Assembly (NCBI GenBank): GCA_021818185.1
Contig: JAKAFA010000005.1
Span: 1-33,440, forward strand
Length of the DNA: 33,440 bases
From: Pseudomonadota bacterium
GTDB lineage: Bacteria > Pseudomonadota > Alphaproteobacteria > Rhodospirillales > Magnetospirillaceae
Reading direction: 5' to 3'
Under the pieces are notes generated by a model. That model made no database searches, had not been told where the DNA came from, and saw nothing but the letters and a program-made list of their open reading frames with translations. The position numbers and the translations under genes were made by a program. Shown piece by piece: positions 10,448-19,953 of this stretch (the stretch's first letter is position 1; each line of letters starts with the position of its first letter).

Positions 10448-11718
10448 TTCCACGGGCAGCCTCCTTCCGCGATGTGACGCTCGAAATCGGCGCGGAAATG
10501 CTTCAGGCCGCTTTGCAGCGGCTCCATCGCTCCCGGCGCATGGGCGCAGAACGTCCGTCCCGGGCCGAGGGCCTGGGTGTGCCAAGCCAGCAGCGCGAGG
10601 TCGTCGGGCTGGCCGTCGCCGGCCTCGATGGCCGCTAAGATGCGCTCGACCCAGGGCAGGCCGTCGCGGCAGGGGGTGCACCAGCCGCAGGATTCGCGGG
10701 CGAAGAAGCGTTCCAGGTTGTGGACCATCGCCACCGGACAGGTACGGTCGTCGAGGATGATCATGGTGCCGGTTCCCAGCCGGCTCCCCGCCTTTTCGAC
10801 CGAGGCGAAATCCATGGCGACGTCCAGATGCTCGGCCAAGAGGAAGTCGGTGGATGCGCCGCCGGGGAGCAGTCCGCGCAGCCGGTAGCCGGCCCGCATG
10901 CCGCCGGCATGGTCCTCGACGATTTCCCGGATGGTGGTCCCCATCGGCAGTTCCCAGGCGCCCGGACGCTTCACCCGGCCGCTGGCCCCGTAGATCTTGG
11001 TGCCGCCGTCCGCGCCCCGCGCCAGACCGCGGAACCACTCGGCGCCGTTGGCGACGATGTGAGGGACGTTGGCGATGGTCTCGACGTTGTTGACCACCGT
11101 GGGGTCGCCCCACAGGCCGCTGGCGGCGGGGTAGGGGGGCTTGGCCCGCGGGATGGCGCGGCGGCCCTCCAGCGACGACAGCAGCGCGGTCTCCTCGCCG
11201 CAGATGTAACGTCCGGCGCTGACATGCAGCCGCAGCTCCAGCGAGAAGCCGCTGCCCAGGATGTCGCGCCCCAGCCAGCCGCCGGCTTCGGCCTCGGCGA
11301 TGGCGGCGGCCAGCGCCTGGGCGGCCAGCGTGTATTCCGCCCGCAGGAAAATCGTCGCGGTGCCGGCGCCGATGGCGAAGGCGCTGATCAGCGCCCCTTC
11401 GATGATCTGGTGGGGGTCGCCTTCCAGAAGCAGCCGGTCCTTGAAGGTACCCGGTTCCATTTCGTCGGCATTGACCACCAGAACGCGCGGCCGGCGGTCT
11501 TCGGCCTTGGGCAGCAGGCTCCATTTCCGGCCAGTGGGAAAGCCGGCGCCGCCGCGGCCGCGCAGGCCGGACGCGGCGACCTCGGCGATCACCGCGGCCG
11601 GGTCCATCCGAGTGAGCGCCCGGCGCGCCGCCTGATAGCCGCCGACCCGCAGGGTGGCGGCAAGATCGGGCGGGGGTCGGCCGGGTCGGATGTTGCGGGT
11701 CAGCGGGCGTTCCCTCAC
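10444..11718 (-). CDS. nuoF: NADH-quinone oxidoreductase subunit F
   Basis: GLRGRGGAGFPTGRKWSLLPK (FMN/NADH site), NADEMEPGTFKDR, ARESCGWCTPCRDGLPW. Confidence 0.97.
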   Translation of the reverse strand: MRERPLTRNIRPGRPPPDLAATLRVGGYQAARRALTRMDPAAVIAEVAASGLRGRGGAGFPTGRKWSLLPKAEDRRPRVLVVNADEMEPGTFKDRLLLEGDPHQIIEGALISAFAIGAGTATIFLRAEYTLAAQALAAAIAEAEAGGWLGRDILGSGFSLELRLHVSAGRYICGEETALLSSLEGRRAIPRAKPPYPAASGLWGDPTVVNNVETIANVPHIVANGAEWFRGLARGADGGTKIYGASGRVKRPGAWELPMGTTIREIVEDHAGGMRAGYRLRGLLPGGASTDFLLAEHLDVAMDFASVEKAGSRLGTGTMIILDDRTCPVAMVHNLERFFARESCGWCTPCRDGLPWVERILAAIEAGDGQPDDLALLAWHTQALGPGRTFCAHAPGAMEPLQSGLKHFRADFERHIAEGGCPWK

Positions 11719-12182
11719 CGGTAATCCTCCAGCAGGCGGTCGAGCTTGGCCGGATCGAGGTCGCCGTGCAGGTCGCCGTCGATCATCAGCGCCGGGGCAT
11801 GGTCGCAGGCGCCGAGGCAGACGATGGGCAACAGGGTGAAGCGGCCGTCGGGGGTGGTCTGTCCGGGGGCAATCCCCAGCCGCGTTTCAAGGCCGCCACG
11901 CAGCTCGTCGCAGCCCATGATCCAGCACGACACGCTGTCGCAGACCAGGACGACATGGCGGCCCACCGGGCGGCGGAAGATCAGGTTGTAGAAGGTGGCC
12001 ACCGAATCCAGCTCATCGGCGGTCATGCCCAGCACTTGCGCCACCTCGCCCAGGGTCTCGTCCGAGATCCAGCCGCGCCGGCGTTGCACCGCGCGCAGGG
12101 CCTCGATGGCGGCGCCGTGGGGCTGGGGTTCGCGACGGGCGAGACGGGAGATCTCGGCGAGTTCGTCGGCGTTCAAGGCCAT
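11715..12182 (-). CDS. nuoE: NADH-quinone oxidoreductase subunit E
   Basis: Thioredoxin-like 2Fe-2S subunit: VCDSVSCWIMGCDEL...PIVCLGACDHAPALMIDGDLHGDL. Confidence 0.95.
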   Translation of the reverse strand: MALNADELAEISRLARREPQPHGAAIEALRAVQRRRGWISDETLGEVAQVLGMTADELDSVATFYNLIFRRPVGRHVVLVCDSVSCWIMGCDELRGGLETRLGIAPGQTTPDGRFTLLPIVCLGACDHAPALMIDGDLHGDLDPAKLDRLLEDYR

Positions 12183-12191
12183 GGCAACTCC

Positions 12192-13928
12192 TCAACGATC
12201 GACGTCGGCCATGACGAAATCGATGCTGCCCAGGATGGCGATAAGGTCGGCCAGCATCTCGCCGCGGCACATCAGCGGGATCATTTGCAGATGGGCGAAG
12301 GACGGCGTGCGGATGCGGGTGCGATAGGACAGGGGGCCGCCGTCGCTCACCAGGTAATAGGCGTTGAGCCCCTTGGTCGCCTCGACGGTGACCGCGGCTT
12401 CGCCGGCCGGGATCACCGGACCCCAGCTGACGCCGAGGAAATGGGCGATCAGGGTTTCGATGTCGCGCAGTGCAAGGTCCTTGGGGGGCGGGGTGGTCAG
12501 CGGATGGTCGGCCTTGGTGGGGCCGGCCGGCATGTTGTTCAGGCATTGGCGGATGATGCGCAGGCTTTGGCGGATTTCCGCCGCCCGGACCGCGGTGCGG
12601 TCGAAGCAGTCGCCACGGCTGCCGGTGGGGATGTCGAACTCGAAGCGCTCGTAGCCGGAATAGGGCCGCCGCTTGCGATAATCCCAATCCAGGCCGCAGG
12701 CCCTGAGCGACGGGCCGGTGGCGCCCCATTCGATGGCAGTGTCGAGGCCGTAGGCGCCGACGCCCTTGGTGCGCCGCTGGAACAGGCGGTTGCGCAGCAC
12801 CAGGGTTTCGTATTCGTCCAGCCGCGGCGGCAGGTAATCGACGAACTCGGCGACCAGGCGGTCCCAACCCTCGGGCAGGTCCTGGGCGATGCCGCCGATG
12901 CGGAACCAACTGGGATGCATGCGCGCGCCGCAGATGGCCTCGATGATCCGGAACACCCGCTCGCGGTCGGTGAACATGTAGAACACCGGCGACAGCGCGC
13001 CGACGTCCTGGGCCATGGTGCCGTAGAACACCAGATGGCTGGCGATGCGGAAGAACTCGGCCAGCATGACCCGGATGACCTGGGCCCGGTCCGGAACGAC
13101 GATGCCGGCCAGCCTTTCCACCGCCAGGACATAGGGCAGGTTGTTCATCACGCCGCCCAGGTAATCGACCCGGTCGGTATACGGGATGTAGGAATGCCAC
13201 GACTGGCGCTCGCCCATCTTCTCGGCGCCACGGTGGTGGTAGCCGATGTCGGGCACGGCATCGACGATGTCTTCTCCGTCAAGTTGCAGCACGACGCGGA
13301 ACACGCCGTGGACGCTGGGGTGGTTGGGCCCCAGGTTGAGGAACAAATAGTCGGTGCCGTCGCCGTGCCGCCGCATGCCCCACTCTTCGGGGTGGAAGCG
13401 CAGGGCCTCCTGCTCCGCCGCTTCCTTGTCCGGCGTCAGCCGGAACGGCTCGCGTTCCGTGGCGCGGGCGGGATAATCCTTGCGCAGCGGATGGCCCTCC
13501 CAGGTGGGGGGCAGCAGGATGCGGCGCAGCCGCGGATGGCCGTCGAAGGCGATGCCGAACATATCCCAGGCCTCGCGTTCGTACCAATCGGCCGCCGGCC
13601 ACAGGTCGATCACGCTGGGCAGGCGGGGCGAATCGCCGCACAGGGCCACCTTGAGGCGGATGTCCTGGTCGCGCTGGTAGGAAAGCAGGTGGTAGACCGC
13701 GCTGAAATCGCCCTGCGGCTGCCCCGGCCGATGCCGGCGGAAGCGCTCGTCGATGGCGGTGAGGTCGAACAGGGTGCGGAAGGGTCGCTCGATCCCGGAC
13801 CTGAGGTGGCCGAGCACCGGCCGGAGCCGGTCCGCATCCACCCAAAGGGTTGGCACGCCGTCGGCCGTCTCCTGGCGGGTGACGCCGCCGAACCGGGCCT
13901 CGATGTCGCTCACGAGGTCGGCCGCCAT
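12192..13928 (-). CDS. nuoCD: NADH-quinone oxidoreductase fused subunit C/D
   Basis: 578 aa single ORF: NuoC part ([41 protein letters not shown]) followed in frame by NuoD part ([45 protein letters not shown]). Confidence 0.96.
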   Translation of the reverse strand: MAADLVSDIEARFGGVTRQETADGVPTLWVDADRLRPVLGHLRSGIERPFRTLFDLTAIDERFRRHRPGQPQGDFSAVYHLLSYQRDQDIRLKVALCGDSPRLPSVIDLWPAADWYEREAWDMFGIAFDGHPRLRRILLPPTWEGHPLRKDYPARATEREPFRLTPDKEAAEQEALRFHPEEWGMRRHGDGTDYLFLNLGPNHPSVHGVFRVVLQLDGEDIVDAVPDIGYHHRGAEKMGERQSWHSYIPYTDRVDYLGGVMNNLPYVLAVERLAGIVVPDRAQVIRVMLAEFFRIASHLVFYGTMAQDVGALSPVFYMFTDRERVFRIIEAICGARMHPSWFRIGGIAQDLPEGWDRLVAEFVDYLPPRLDEYETLVLRNRLFQRRTKGVGAYGLDTAIEWGATGPSLRACGLDWDYRKRRPYSGYERFEFDIPTGSRGDCFDRTAVRAAEIRQSLRIIRQCLNNMPAGPTKADHPLTTPPPKDLALRDIETLIAHFLGVSWGPVIPAGEAAVTVEATKGLNAYYLVSDGGPLSYRTRIRTPSFAHLQMIPLMCRGEMLADLIAILGSIDFVMADVDR

Positions 13929-13929
13929 C

Positions 13930-14553
13930 CTAGACCTCGTCCGGCGGGCGCAGCCGCTCCTGGGCCTGACGGGCGGCGCGTTTGACGTCGCGGAAGCTGG
14001 GGGCGGCGGGACTTTCGACGCCCTGGGGGCCGACGACCCAGCTTAAGGGGCGCCGTTCCTGGCCGATGGCCCGTTGCAGCAGGGTCAGCCCCTCCAGCAG
14101 GGCATCGGGGCGCGGCGGGCAGCCCGGCACGTAGACGTCGACCGGCAGGAAACTGTCCACCCCCTGCACCACGCTGTAGATGTCGTACATGCCGCCGGAA
14201 TTGGCGCAGGAGCCCATCGAGACCACCCAGCGCGGCGCCATCATCTGCTCGTACAGCCGCTGGATGACCGGGGCCATCTTGGCGAATACCGTTCCCGAGA
14301 TGACGATCAGGTCGGCCTGGCGCGGGCTGGCGCGCAGGACCTCGGCGCCGAACCGGGCGATGTCGTAGCGGCTGGTGAAGGCGGTCGCCATCTCGACGTA
14401 GCAGCACGACAGGCCGAAATTGAACGGCCACACCGAGTTCTTCCGGCCCCAGGCGACCATGTCCTGCAAGCGGGCGAGAATCAGGTTGCGGCGGACCGCA
14501 TCCTCGAAAGATCCCGCCAGGGCGGAGGCCGTTGATTCCGGCATGGGCAGCAC
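13930..14553 (-). CDS. nuoB: NADH-quinone oxidoreductase subunit B
   Basis: [83 protein letters not shown]. Confidence 0.97.
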   Translation of the reverse strand: MLPMPESTASALAGSFEDAVRRNLILARLQDMVAWGRKNSVWPFNFGLSCCYVEMATAFTSRYDIARFGAEVLRASPRQADLIVISGTVFAKMAPVIQRLYEQMMAPRWVVSMGSCANSGGMYDIYSVVQGVDSFLPVDVYVPGCPPRPDALLEGLTLLQRAIGQERRPLSWVVGPQGVESPAAPSFRDVKRAARQAQERLRPPDEV

Positions 14554-14575
14554 CGAACCGAAGGATTACCCCCGG

Positions 14576-14965
14576 TCAACGCCCGCCGCTCCGGCGAGTT
14601 CTCGCCGGCCCCCAGTCGAGGGCGCCCATCCGCCACAAGTAGGCGAGGGCCACCGCGAGGGCGCCGACGAACACCGTGGCCCCGCCATAGGCGGTCCAGC
14701 CGAGGCCGCGGAAGGCGATGGCCCAGGCCAGCAGGTAGACGGCCTCGATGTCGAAAATGACGAAGGCCACGGCGACCATGTAGAATTTGGCCGGGAACCG
14801 GAACGGCGCTTGGCCGACGCCCACCACCCCGGACTCGAACGGCTCGTCGGTTGCCGCCTCGCGGTGCCGAGGCCCCAGCAGCGCGGAGGCGCCCAGCATG
14901 CCGGCAACCAGGGCGAGGATGGCGGCGAAGAAGACGGAAAGCGGCCAGACCGGGCTCGTTCCCAT
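14576..14965 (-). CDS. nuoA: NADH-quinone oxidoreductase subunit A
   Basis: 129 aa; PFESGVVGVGQAPFRFPAKFYMVAVAFVIFDIEAVYLLAWAIAFRGLGW. Confidence 0.95.
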   Translation of the reverse strand: MGTSPVWPLSVFFAAILALVAGMLGASALLGPRHREAATDEPFESGVVGVGQAPFRFPAKFYMVAVAFVIFDIEAVYLLAWAIAFRGLGWTAYGGATVFVGALAVALAYLWRMGALDWGPARTRRSGGR

Positions 14966-14996
14966 CCTGAACCCATTACGGTGAAACGGCGCGGGG

Positions 14997-15012
14997 GAAG
15001 ATCCCGATCTTC
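14997..15012. repeat. Perfect inverted repeat GAAGATC-CC-GATCTTC upstream of nuoA
   Basis: Read directly; 7-bp arms, 2-nt spacer, about 31 bp before the nuoA start. Confidence 0.7.
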
Positions 15013-15022
15013 AAACAGGAGA

Positions 15023-15046
15023 GGCCGGCGGCCGTTCCCGCCGGCC
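15023..15046 (-). terminator. GC-rich hairpin just downstream of livF (possible weak terminator or attenuator between liv and nuo)
   Basis: GGCCGGCGG-6 nt-CCGCCGGCC, perfect 9-bp stem; no U-tract follows on the minus strand. Confidence 0.4.
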
Positions 15047-15051
15047 CGGCC

Positions 15052-15768
15052 TCAGTGCCGCTTGGCCTCGGTTACGCCGAACAGGCGGGCCAGATGCTCG
15101 GAATCGTCGAGCAGCGGCCGGCTGGGGCCGTCATAGACGATGCGGCCGCGGTCCAGCACCACGGCGCGCGCCGCGAACTCCAGGGCGATGCGCGCATATT
15201 GTTCGACCAGCAGGATGGTCAGGCCCTCGGCCTGCTGGAGGCGCAGGAACGCCGCCATCAGCAGGTCGATGATGACCGGCGCCAATCCCTCAAGCGGTTC
15301 GTCGAGCAGCAGCAGCTTGGGGTTGGTCATCAGGGCGCGGCCCACCGCCAGCATCTGCTGTTCGCCGCCCGACAGGTGGTTGCCCATGTTGCGGCGCCGC
15401 TCGGCCAGGCGGGGGAACAGGTCGTAGACCCGCGCCAGCGTCCACGCCCCCGGGCGGCGGGCCACCGTCAGGTTTTCCTCGACGGTCAGGGACGGAAAGA
15501 TATCGCGCTCCTGGGCGACGAAGCCGATGCCGGCCAGGGCGCGGCGATGCACCGGCAACCCGCCCAGGTCGCGGCCCAGGAAGCGCAATTCGCCGCGATG
15601 GCGGCGGGTATGGCCCATCACCGTCCGCATCAGGGTGGATTTGCCCACCCCATTGCGGCCGAGGATGGCCAGGGTCGCGCCCTCGGGCACCGCCAGGGAC
15701 ACGTCTTCCAGCACCACGGTTTCGGCGTATCCCGCCGACACCCCCTCCAGGGCCAGGCACTCAGTCAT
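15052..15768 (-). CDS. livF: ABC transporter ATP-binding protein, LivF family
   Basis: Walker A GRNGVGKST, signature LSGGEQQM, Walker B LLLLDEPLEGLAP; LivF-type length of 238 aa. Confidence 0.92.
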   Translation of the reverse strand: MTECLALEGVSAGYAETVVLEDVSLAVPEGATLAILGRNGVGKSTLMRTVMGHTRRHRGELRFLGRDLGGLPVHRRALAGIGFVAQERDIFPSLTVEENLTVARRPGAWTLARVYDLFPRLAERRRNMGNHLSGGEQQMLAVGRALMTNPKLLLLDEPLEGLAPVIIDLLMAAFLRLQQAEGLTILLVEQYARIALEFAARAVVLDRGRIVYDGPSRPLLDDSEHLARLFGVTEAKRH

Positions 15769-16516
15769 GGCGGCGCTCCCCCAGATAGACCTCGCGCACC
15801 CGCGGGTCGGCCAGGATTTCGGCCGGGCTTCCCTCGGTCAGCACGGCGCCCTGCACCAGGACGGTGATGCGCCGGGCGAAGCGGAACACCAGATCCATGT
15901 CGTGTTCGATGATCAGCACCGCCATCTCCGCCGGCAGTTCGGCCATGACGTCCAGGATCAGCGCGGTTTCGGCCGAGGGAACGCCGGCCGCCGGCTCGTC
16001 GAGCAGCAGCACCTTCGGCTTCAGCCCCAGGGCGATGGCGATTTCCACCAGGCGCTGGCGGCCATAGGCGATGGTGCGGACCGGTCGCAACGCGTCGTCG
16101 GCCAGCCGCAGGCGTTCCAGCAGGTCGTAGGCCTCGTCGATGATGTCGCGGCGCGATCCGGCCGGCCGGAACAGGTCCCCGCCGCGGCCCTGGCGCTCGG
16201 ATACCGCCATGACGACGTTTTCCAGCACGCTGAGGTCCGGGAACAGGGTGTTGATCTGGAAGGTCCGGCCCAGGCCGCGCTTGACCCGCGCCTCCTGGGG
16301 CAGGGCCGAGACGTCTTCGCCGTCCAGCAGCACGCATCCGGCGCTGTGGGGAATCCGGCCGGTGATCAGGTTGATGAAGGTGGTCTTGCCGGCGCCGTTG
16401 GGCCCGATCAGGGCGTGGCGCGCGCCGCGCTCCAGCTTGAAGTCCACCTCGTTGGTGACCACCAGGGCGCCGAAGCTCTTGCTCAGACGGCGGGTTTCGA
16501 GCGCGGGGGACGTCAT
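15761..16516 (-). CDS. livG: ABC transporter ATP-binding protein, LivG family
   Basis: MTSPALETRRLSKSFGALVVTNEVDFKLERGARHALIGPNGAGKTTFINLITG; GLGRTFQ; LLLDEPAAGV; 251 aa. Confidence 0.92.
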   Translation of the reverse strand: MTSPALETRRLSKSFGALVVTNEVDFKLERGARHALIGPNGAGKTTFINLITGRIPHSAGCVLLDGEDVSALPQEARVKRGLGRTFQINTLFPDLSVLENVVMAVSERQGRGGDLFRPAGSRRDIIDEAYDLLERLRLADDALRPVRTIAYGRQRLVEIAIALGLKPKVLLLDEPAAGVPSAETALILDVMAELPAEMAVLIIEHDMDLVFRFARRITVLVQGAVLTEGSPAEILADPRVREVYLGERRHD

Positions 16517-17505
16517 GGCCACCTCCGCCGCACGCCGTCGACGCAGCCGAGGATGCCGCCGCGGGCGAACAACACCACCAGCACCAGCAGCAGGCCGACC
16601 CAGAAGAACCAGTAGACCGGGTCGAGGCGGGACAGCATGTCCTGCGCCACCATGTAGATCGGCGCACCGACGAAGGCGCCGTACAGGCGGCCGGCCCCGC
16701 CGAAGATCAGGATGATCAGCACCGCCGCCGACAGGTGGAAGCTGATGACGTTGAGGGCGACGAACTGGGTGGTCTGCGCCTGCAACGCCCCGGCCACCCC
16801 GGCCACCGCCGCGCCGATCGCATAGGCGGTGACCAGCCGGCGGCGCACCGGGGCGCCGATGGCGTGCATGCGCAGGCGGTTTTCGCGGATGCCGGTCAGG
16901 GAGCGGCCGAAGGGCGAATGCACCAGCCGGCGCACCACGTACCACATCACCAGCAGCACCGCCGCGCAATACAGGTAGGCGGTCCGGCCGTAGAGGTCGA
17001 AGTCGAAGCGGCCAAGCAGCGGGTTGATGACGATGCCCTGTAGGCCGTCGGCGCCACCGGTGATGGAATCGGCCTTGTTGGCCGCCTCGGCCAGCAAAGA
17101 CACCACCGCCAGGGTCAGCATCAGCAGGGTCAGCCCGCTGGTCCGCAGTATTATGGCGCCGCTGGCCGCGCCGAACGCCCCGGCCACCACGGCGGCGGCG
17201 AACAGGGCGCTGATCGGCTCGCTCCAGCCGTGGGCCGCCAGCAGGCCGGCGGTATAGGCGCCAAGCCCGAAAAAGGCGGCATGGCCCAGGGTGACGATGC
17301 CGGCATAGCCCAGGACCAGATCCAGGGACAGGGCGAACAGCACCATGATCAACACCTGCGATCCCAGGGCCAGGTACGACGGGAACAGCAGATAGGTGGC
17401 GGCGATCAGCAGCCAGGGCAGCGCCTCGGGCCAGCGCAGGCGGTGGCTGTGGGCGATGTGGTCCACCGGGTGAACGGCGGCGGTGCGGCGGTCGAGCTTG
17501 GTCAT
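16513..17505 (-). CDS. livM: ABC transporter permease, LivM family
   Basis: LDLVLGYAGIVTLGHAAFFGLGAYTAGLLA; GRSLTGIRENRLRMHAIGAPV; ATGA overlaps with both neighbours. Confidence 0.92.
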   Translation of the reverse strand: MTKLDRRTAAVHPVDHIAHSHRLRWPEALPWLLIAATYLLFPSYLALGSQVLIMVLFALSLDLVLGYAGIVTLGHAAFFGLGAYTAGLLAAHGWSEPISALFAAAVVAGAFGAASGAIILRTSGLTLLMLTLAVVSLLAEAANKADSITGGADGLQGIVINPLLGRFDFDLYGRTAYLYCAAVLLVMWYVVRRLVHSPFGRSLTGIRENRLRMHAIGAPVRRRLVTAYAIGAAVAGVAGALQAQTTQFVALNVISFHLSAAVLIILIFGGAGRLYGAFVGAPIYMVAQDMLSRLDPVYWFFWVGLLLVLVVLFARGGILGCVDGVRRRWP

Positions 17506-18374
17506 GCGCGTCCGAACAGGCCGGCGGGCCGCCAGAGGAGAAGGATGAACAGGGCGATGTAGATGAACACGGCGCCGATCTCGGGGAAAAGGTACTTGCA
17601 GGCGGTATCGCCGATGCCCAGCAGCAGGGCGGCGAAGAACGGCCCGCGGATCGAGCCCATGCCCCCCACCGCGACTACGATCAGGAAATAGACCAGATGT
17701 TCGATGGCATAGGCCGGATGGATGCTCAGGATTTCCGCGCCGATCCCGCCGCCCAGGGCGGCCAGGCCGCCGCCCAGGGCAAAGGTCAGGCTGAACAGCC
17801 GGTCGGTGTCGATGCCCACCGAGCGGGCCATGGCCCGGTTGTCCACCGCGGCGCGGATCATCGCCCCGAAACGGGTCCGCTCGATTCCCGCCCACAGGCC
17901 CAGGGCGGTGGCGAAGCCCATGACGATGACGAAGGCGCGGTAGGTGGGGAACTGGCGGCCGACCAGCGGGATATCGCCCTGCAAGGCCGCGGGAAGGGCC
18001 AGATGCTGCGGCGACGGCCCCCAGAAGAAGGTCGCGGCCGCCGTCGCCATGTAGACCAGGCCGATCGTGAACAGCACCTGGTCGATTTCGCTCGCAGTGT
18101 AGAGGCGGGCGTAGAGCGTGCGTTCCAGCACCACGCTGGCCGCGGCGACCGCCAGGATCGCCACGGCCAGCGCCGGCAGGAAGCCGACCCCCAGCGCCGC
18201 CATCAGGGTAATGGTCAGATAGCCTCCGGCCATGGCGAAGACGCCGTGCGCCAGGTTGGCGAAGCCCATCAGCCCCATGGTTACCGACAGACCGACCGCC
18301 GCCAGGTACAGGACCATGGCGTAAGCGAGTCCGTGGAACAGGATGCTGACCAGGGCCGGCAAGAACTGGCTCAC
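17502..18374 (-). CDS. livH: ABC transporter permease, LivH family (GTG start)
   Basis: LYLAAVGLSVTMGLMGFANLAHGVFAMAGGYL; GAMIRAAVDNRAMARSVGIDTDRLFSLTFALGGGLAALGG. Confidence 0.92.
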   Translation of the reverse strand: MSQFLPALVSILFHGLAYAMVLYLAAVGLSVTMGLMGFANLAHGVFAMAGGYLTITLMAALGVGFLPALAVAILAVAAASVVLERTLYARLYTASEIDQVLFTIGLVYMATAAATFFWGPSPQHLALPAALQGDIPLVGRQFPTYRAFVIVMGFATALGLWAGIERTRFGAMIRAAVDNRAMARSVGIDTDRLFSLTFALGGGLAALGGGIGAEILSIHPAYAIEHLVYFLIVVAVGGMGSIRGPFFAALLLGIGDTACKYLFPEIGAVFIYIALFILLLWRPAGLFGRA

Positions 18375-18390
18375 GGCGTCCCCCTGCCGG

Positions 18391-19587
18391 TCACTTGGGC
18401 GGATTGAGCTTCGGCCAGGGGTCCTGAACCATCGGTATGGTTTCGACCTCGACGTTGGCGAGCTTGCCGTTCACCCGCTCCAGCTTGCGGATGTACATGT
18501 TCTGCACGATGTCGCGGGTCTGGGGGTCGATCATGATCGGTCCGCGCGGGCTGTCGTCGTCGCGCCAGCCCTTGAGGAGCTGCATGGTGCGGTCGGGATC
18601 GATCTTGCCGTGCTGGGCCTTGACCACGTGGAAGATGGCGGCCATGCCGTCCCAGGCGCCGACAGCGAACGGGCTGGGGACGGCATCGGGGCCGTATTCC
18701 GCCTTCCACGCCGCCACGAAGGCCTTGTTGGCCGGCCGGTCGGCCACCGCGGAATACAGGCCGATGGTGACCACGCCGTCGGGGACGTTGCCCATCTCGG
18801 CCAGTTCGTTGTCGGGAACAATGTCGCCGGTGCCGATCAGCCGGACGCCGGCGGCGGCCAGGCCCAGGTCGGAATAGGCCCGCATCAGGGCGGCGGCGTC
18901 CCGGCTGCCGGGGACGAAGACGAACAGGGCGTCGGGCTTCTCATCCTTGATGCGTTGCAGGAACGGCACGTAATCGGCGTTCTTCAGCGGCATCTCCACA
19001 TGGCCGACCACCGTGCCGCCGGCCTCGGTGAAGCCCCTGGCGAAGGCGGCTTCGGCGTCGTGGCCGGGGCCGTAATCGGTCACGGCGATATAGGCGCGCT
19101 TGATGCCGTGGTGGCCGGCCCATTGCCCCAGGGGATAGCTCTGCTGCCACAGCGTCTGCGACACGCGCACCAGATAGGGCGACAGCCGGATGGACGCCGA
19201 GGTGGCGGCGTTCATGATGATCACCGGCACCTTGGCCTCGGTGGCCAGCGGCGCGACGGCGTTGATGTTGGGGGTGAAGTAGAATCCGGCCAGCAGGTTG
19301 ACCTTGTCGCGGGTGATCAACTCGCGGGCCAGCCGCTTGGCCATGTCGGGATTGGGGCCGGTGTCGTCGCGCCGGATCAGGTCCAGCTTGGTGTCGCCCA
19401 GTTCCTTTCCATGCAGTTTCATGTACAGGTTGATGGCCTCGTCCATCTGCTTGACCGAAGCCGCCGCCTGGCCGGAATAGGCGAGGATCACCCCGACCTT
19501 GACGGTTTCCGCCGCGCGTGCCGGCGGCGTCGCCGCCACCGTTGCGCCGAAGGCGAGTGCGCACAGCAAAGTTCCCAGTCTTGCCAT
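18391..19587 (-). CDS. Periplasmic substrate-binding protein, LivK/aromatic-acid-binding type
   Basis: Signal peptide MARLGTLLCALAFGATVAATPPARA; VKVGVILAYSGQAAASVKQMDEAINLY..., type-1 periplasmic binding protein fold motifs; first gene of the ABC operon. Confidence 0.9.
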   Translation of the reverse strand: MARLGTLLCALAFGATVAATPPARAAETVKVGVILAYSGQAAASVKQMDEAINLYMKLHGKELGDTKLDLIRRDDTGPNPDMAKRLARELITRDKVNLLAGFYFTPNINAVAPLATEAKVPVIIMNAATSASIRLSPYLVRVSQTLWQQSYPLGQWAGHHGIKRAYIAVTDYGPGHDAEAAFARGFTEAGGTVVGHVEMPLKNADYVPFLQRIKDEKPDALFVFVPGSRDAAALMRAYSDLGLAAAGVRLIGTGDIVPDNELAEMGNVPDGVVTIGLYSAVADRPANKAFVAAWKAEYGPDAVPSPFAVGAWDGMAAIFHVVKAQHGKIDPDRTMQLLKGWRDDDSPRGPIMIDPQTRDIVQNMYIRKLERVNGKLANVEVETIPMVQDPWPKLNPPK

Positions 19588-19642
19588 ATCGTTCCTCCCT
19601 GATCGCTGTTTGCGGCGCGGATTCTACGTCCGTCGGTCCGAT

Positions 19643-19660
19643 TGAATGATCCTTCGTTCA
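19643..19660 (-). promoter_or_regulatory. TetR-type operator TGAATGA-TCCT-TCGTTCA upstream of livK (-35 TTGACG at 19670-19675 on the minus strand)
   Basis: 7-bp arms with one mismatch; same motif as the other sites in the window. Confidence 0.75.
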
Positions 19661-19900
19661 TGAAGGTGCCGTCAAGCCTTGCCGCGGAGCTACCGCCCGC
19701 CCCGCGCTGAGCTGTCGGGATGGGAAATCGGCAACCGGCTGAAAGATGATCGATACCCCCTCCCAAAGATCGTCCCCTCACGATATTGTTCACCACAGAA
19801 ACAAAATGCAAGGGCAGATATCGTTCTGTTGCCAATATACATAACGATGCCGGATATCGTCGGCCGGACGGCCGATCCATGGACCGAGCAGAACATTGGC

Positions 19901-19923
19901 GGCGGGCGTCGCGGAACGCCGCC
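19901..19923 (-). terminator. Bulged GC-rich hairpin downstream of the CoA ligase gene
   Basis: GGCGGGCGT-CGCGGA-ACGCCGCC, about 30 bp past the ligase stop on the minus strand; no clear U-tract. Confidence 0.35.
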
Positions 19924-19953
19924 TGGTTCTTCAAGAGGAGGCCTGTCGGGCGG

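Noticed and set aside
8021-10477. Very long plus-strand ORF (818 aa) opposite nuoG
   Set aside because: Antisense to a confidently identified gene; low-complexity Gly/Arg/Gln/His-rich translation typical of high-GC antisense frames.
7754-11524. 1256-aa minus-strand ORF looking like a NuoF-NuoG fusion
   Set aside because: The N-terminal part is nuoF out of frame; NuoG starts at 10447 with an ATGA overlap.
11766-13985. 739-aa plus-strand ORF opposite nuoE/nuoCD
   Set aside because: Antisense shadow of nuo genes; no domain-like motifs.
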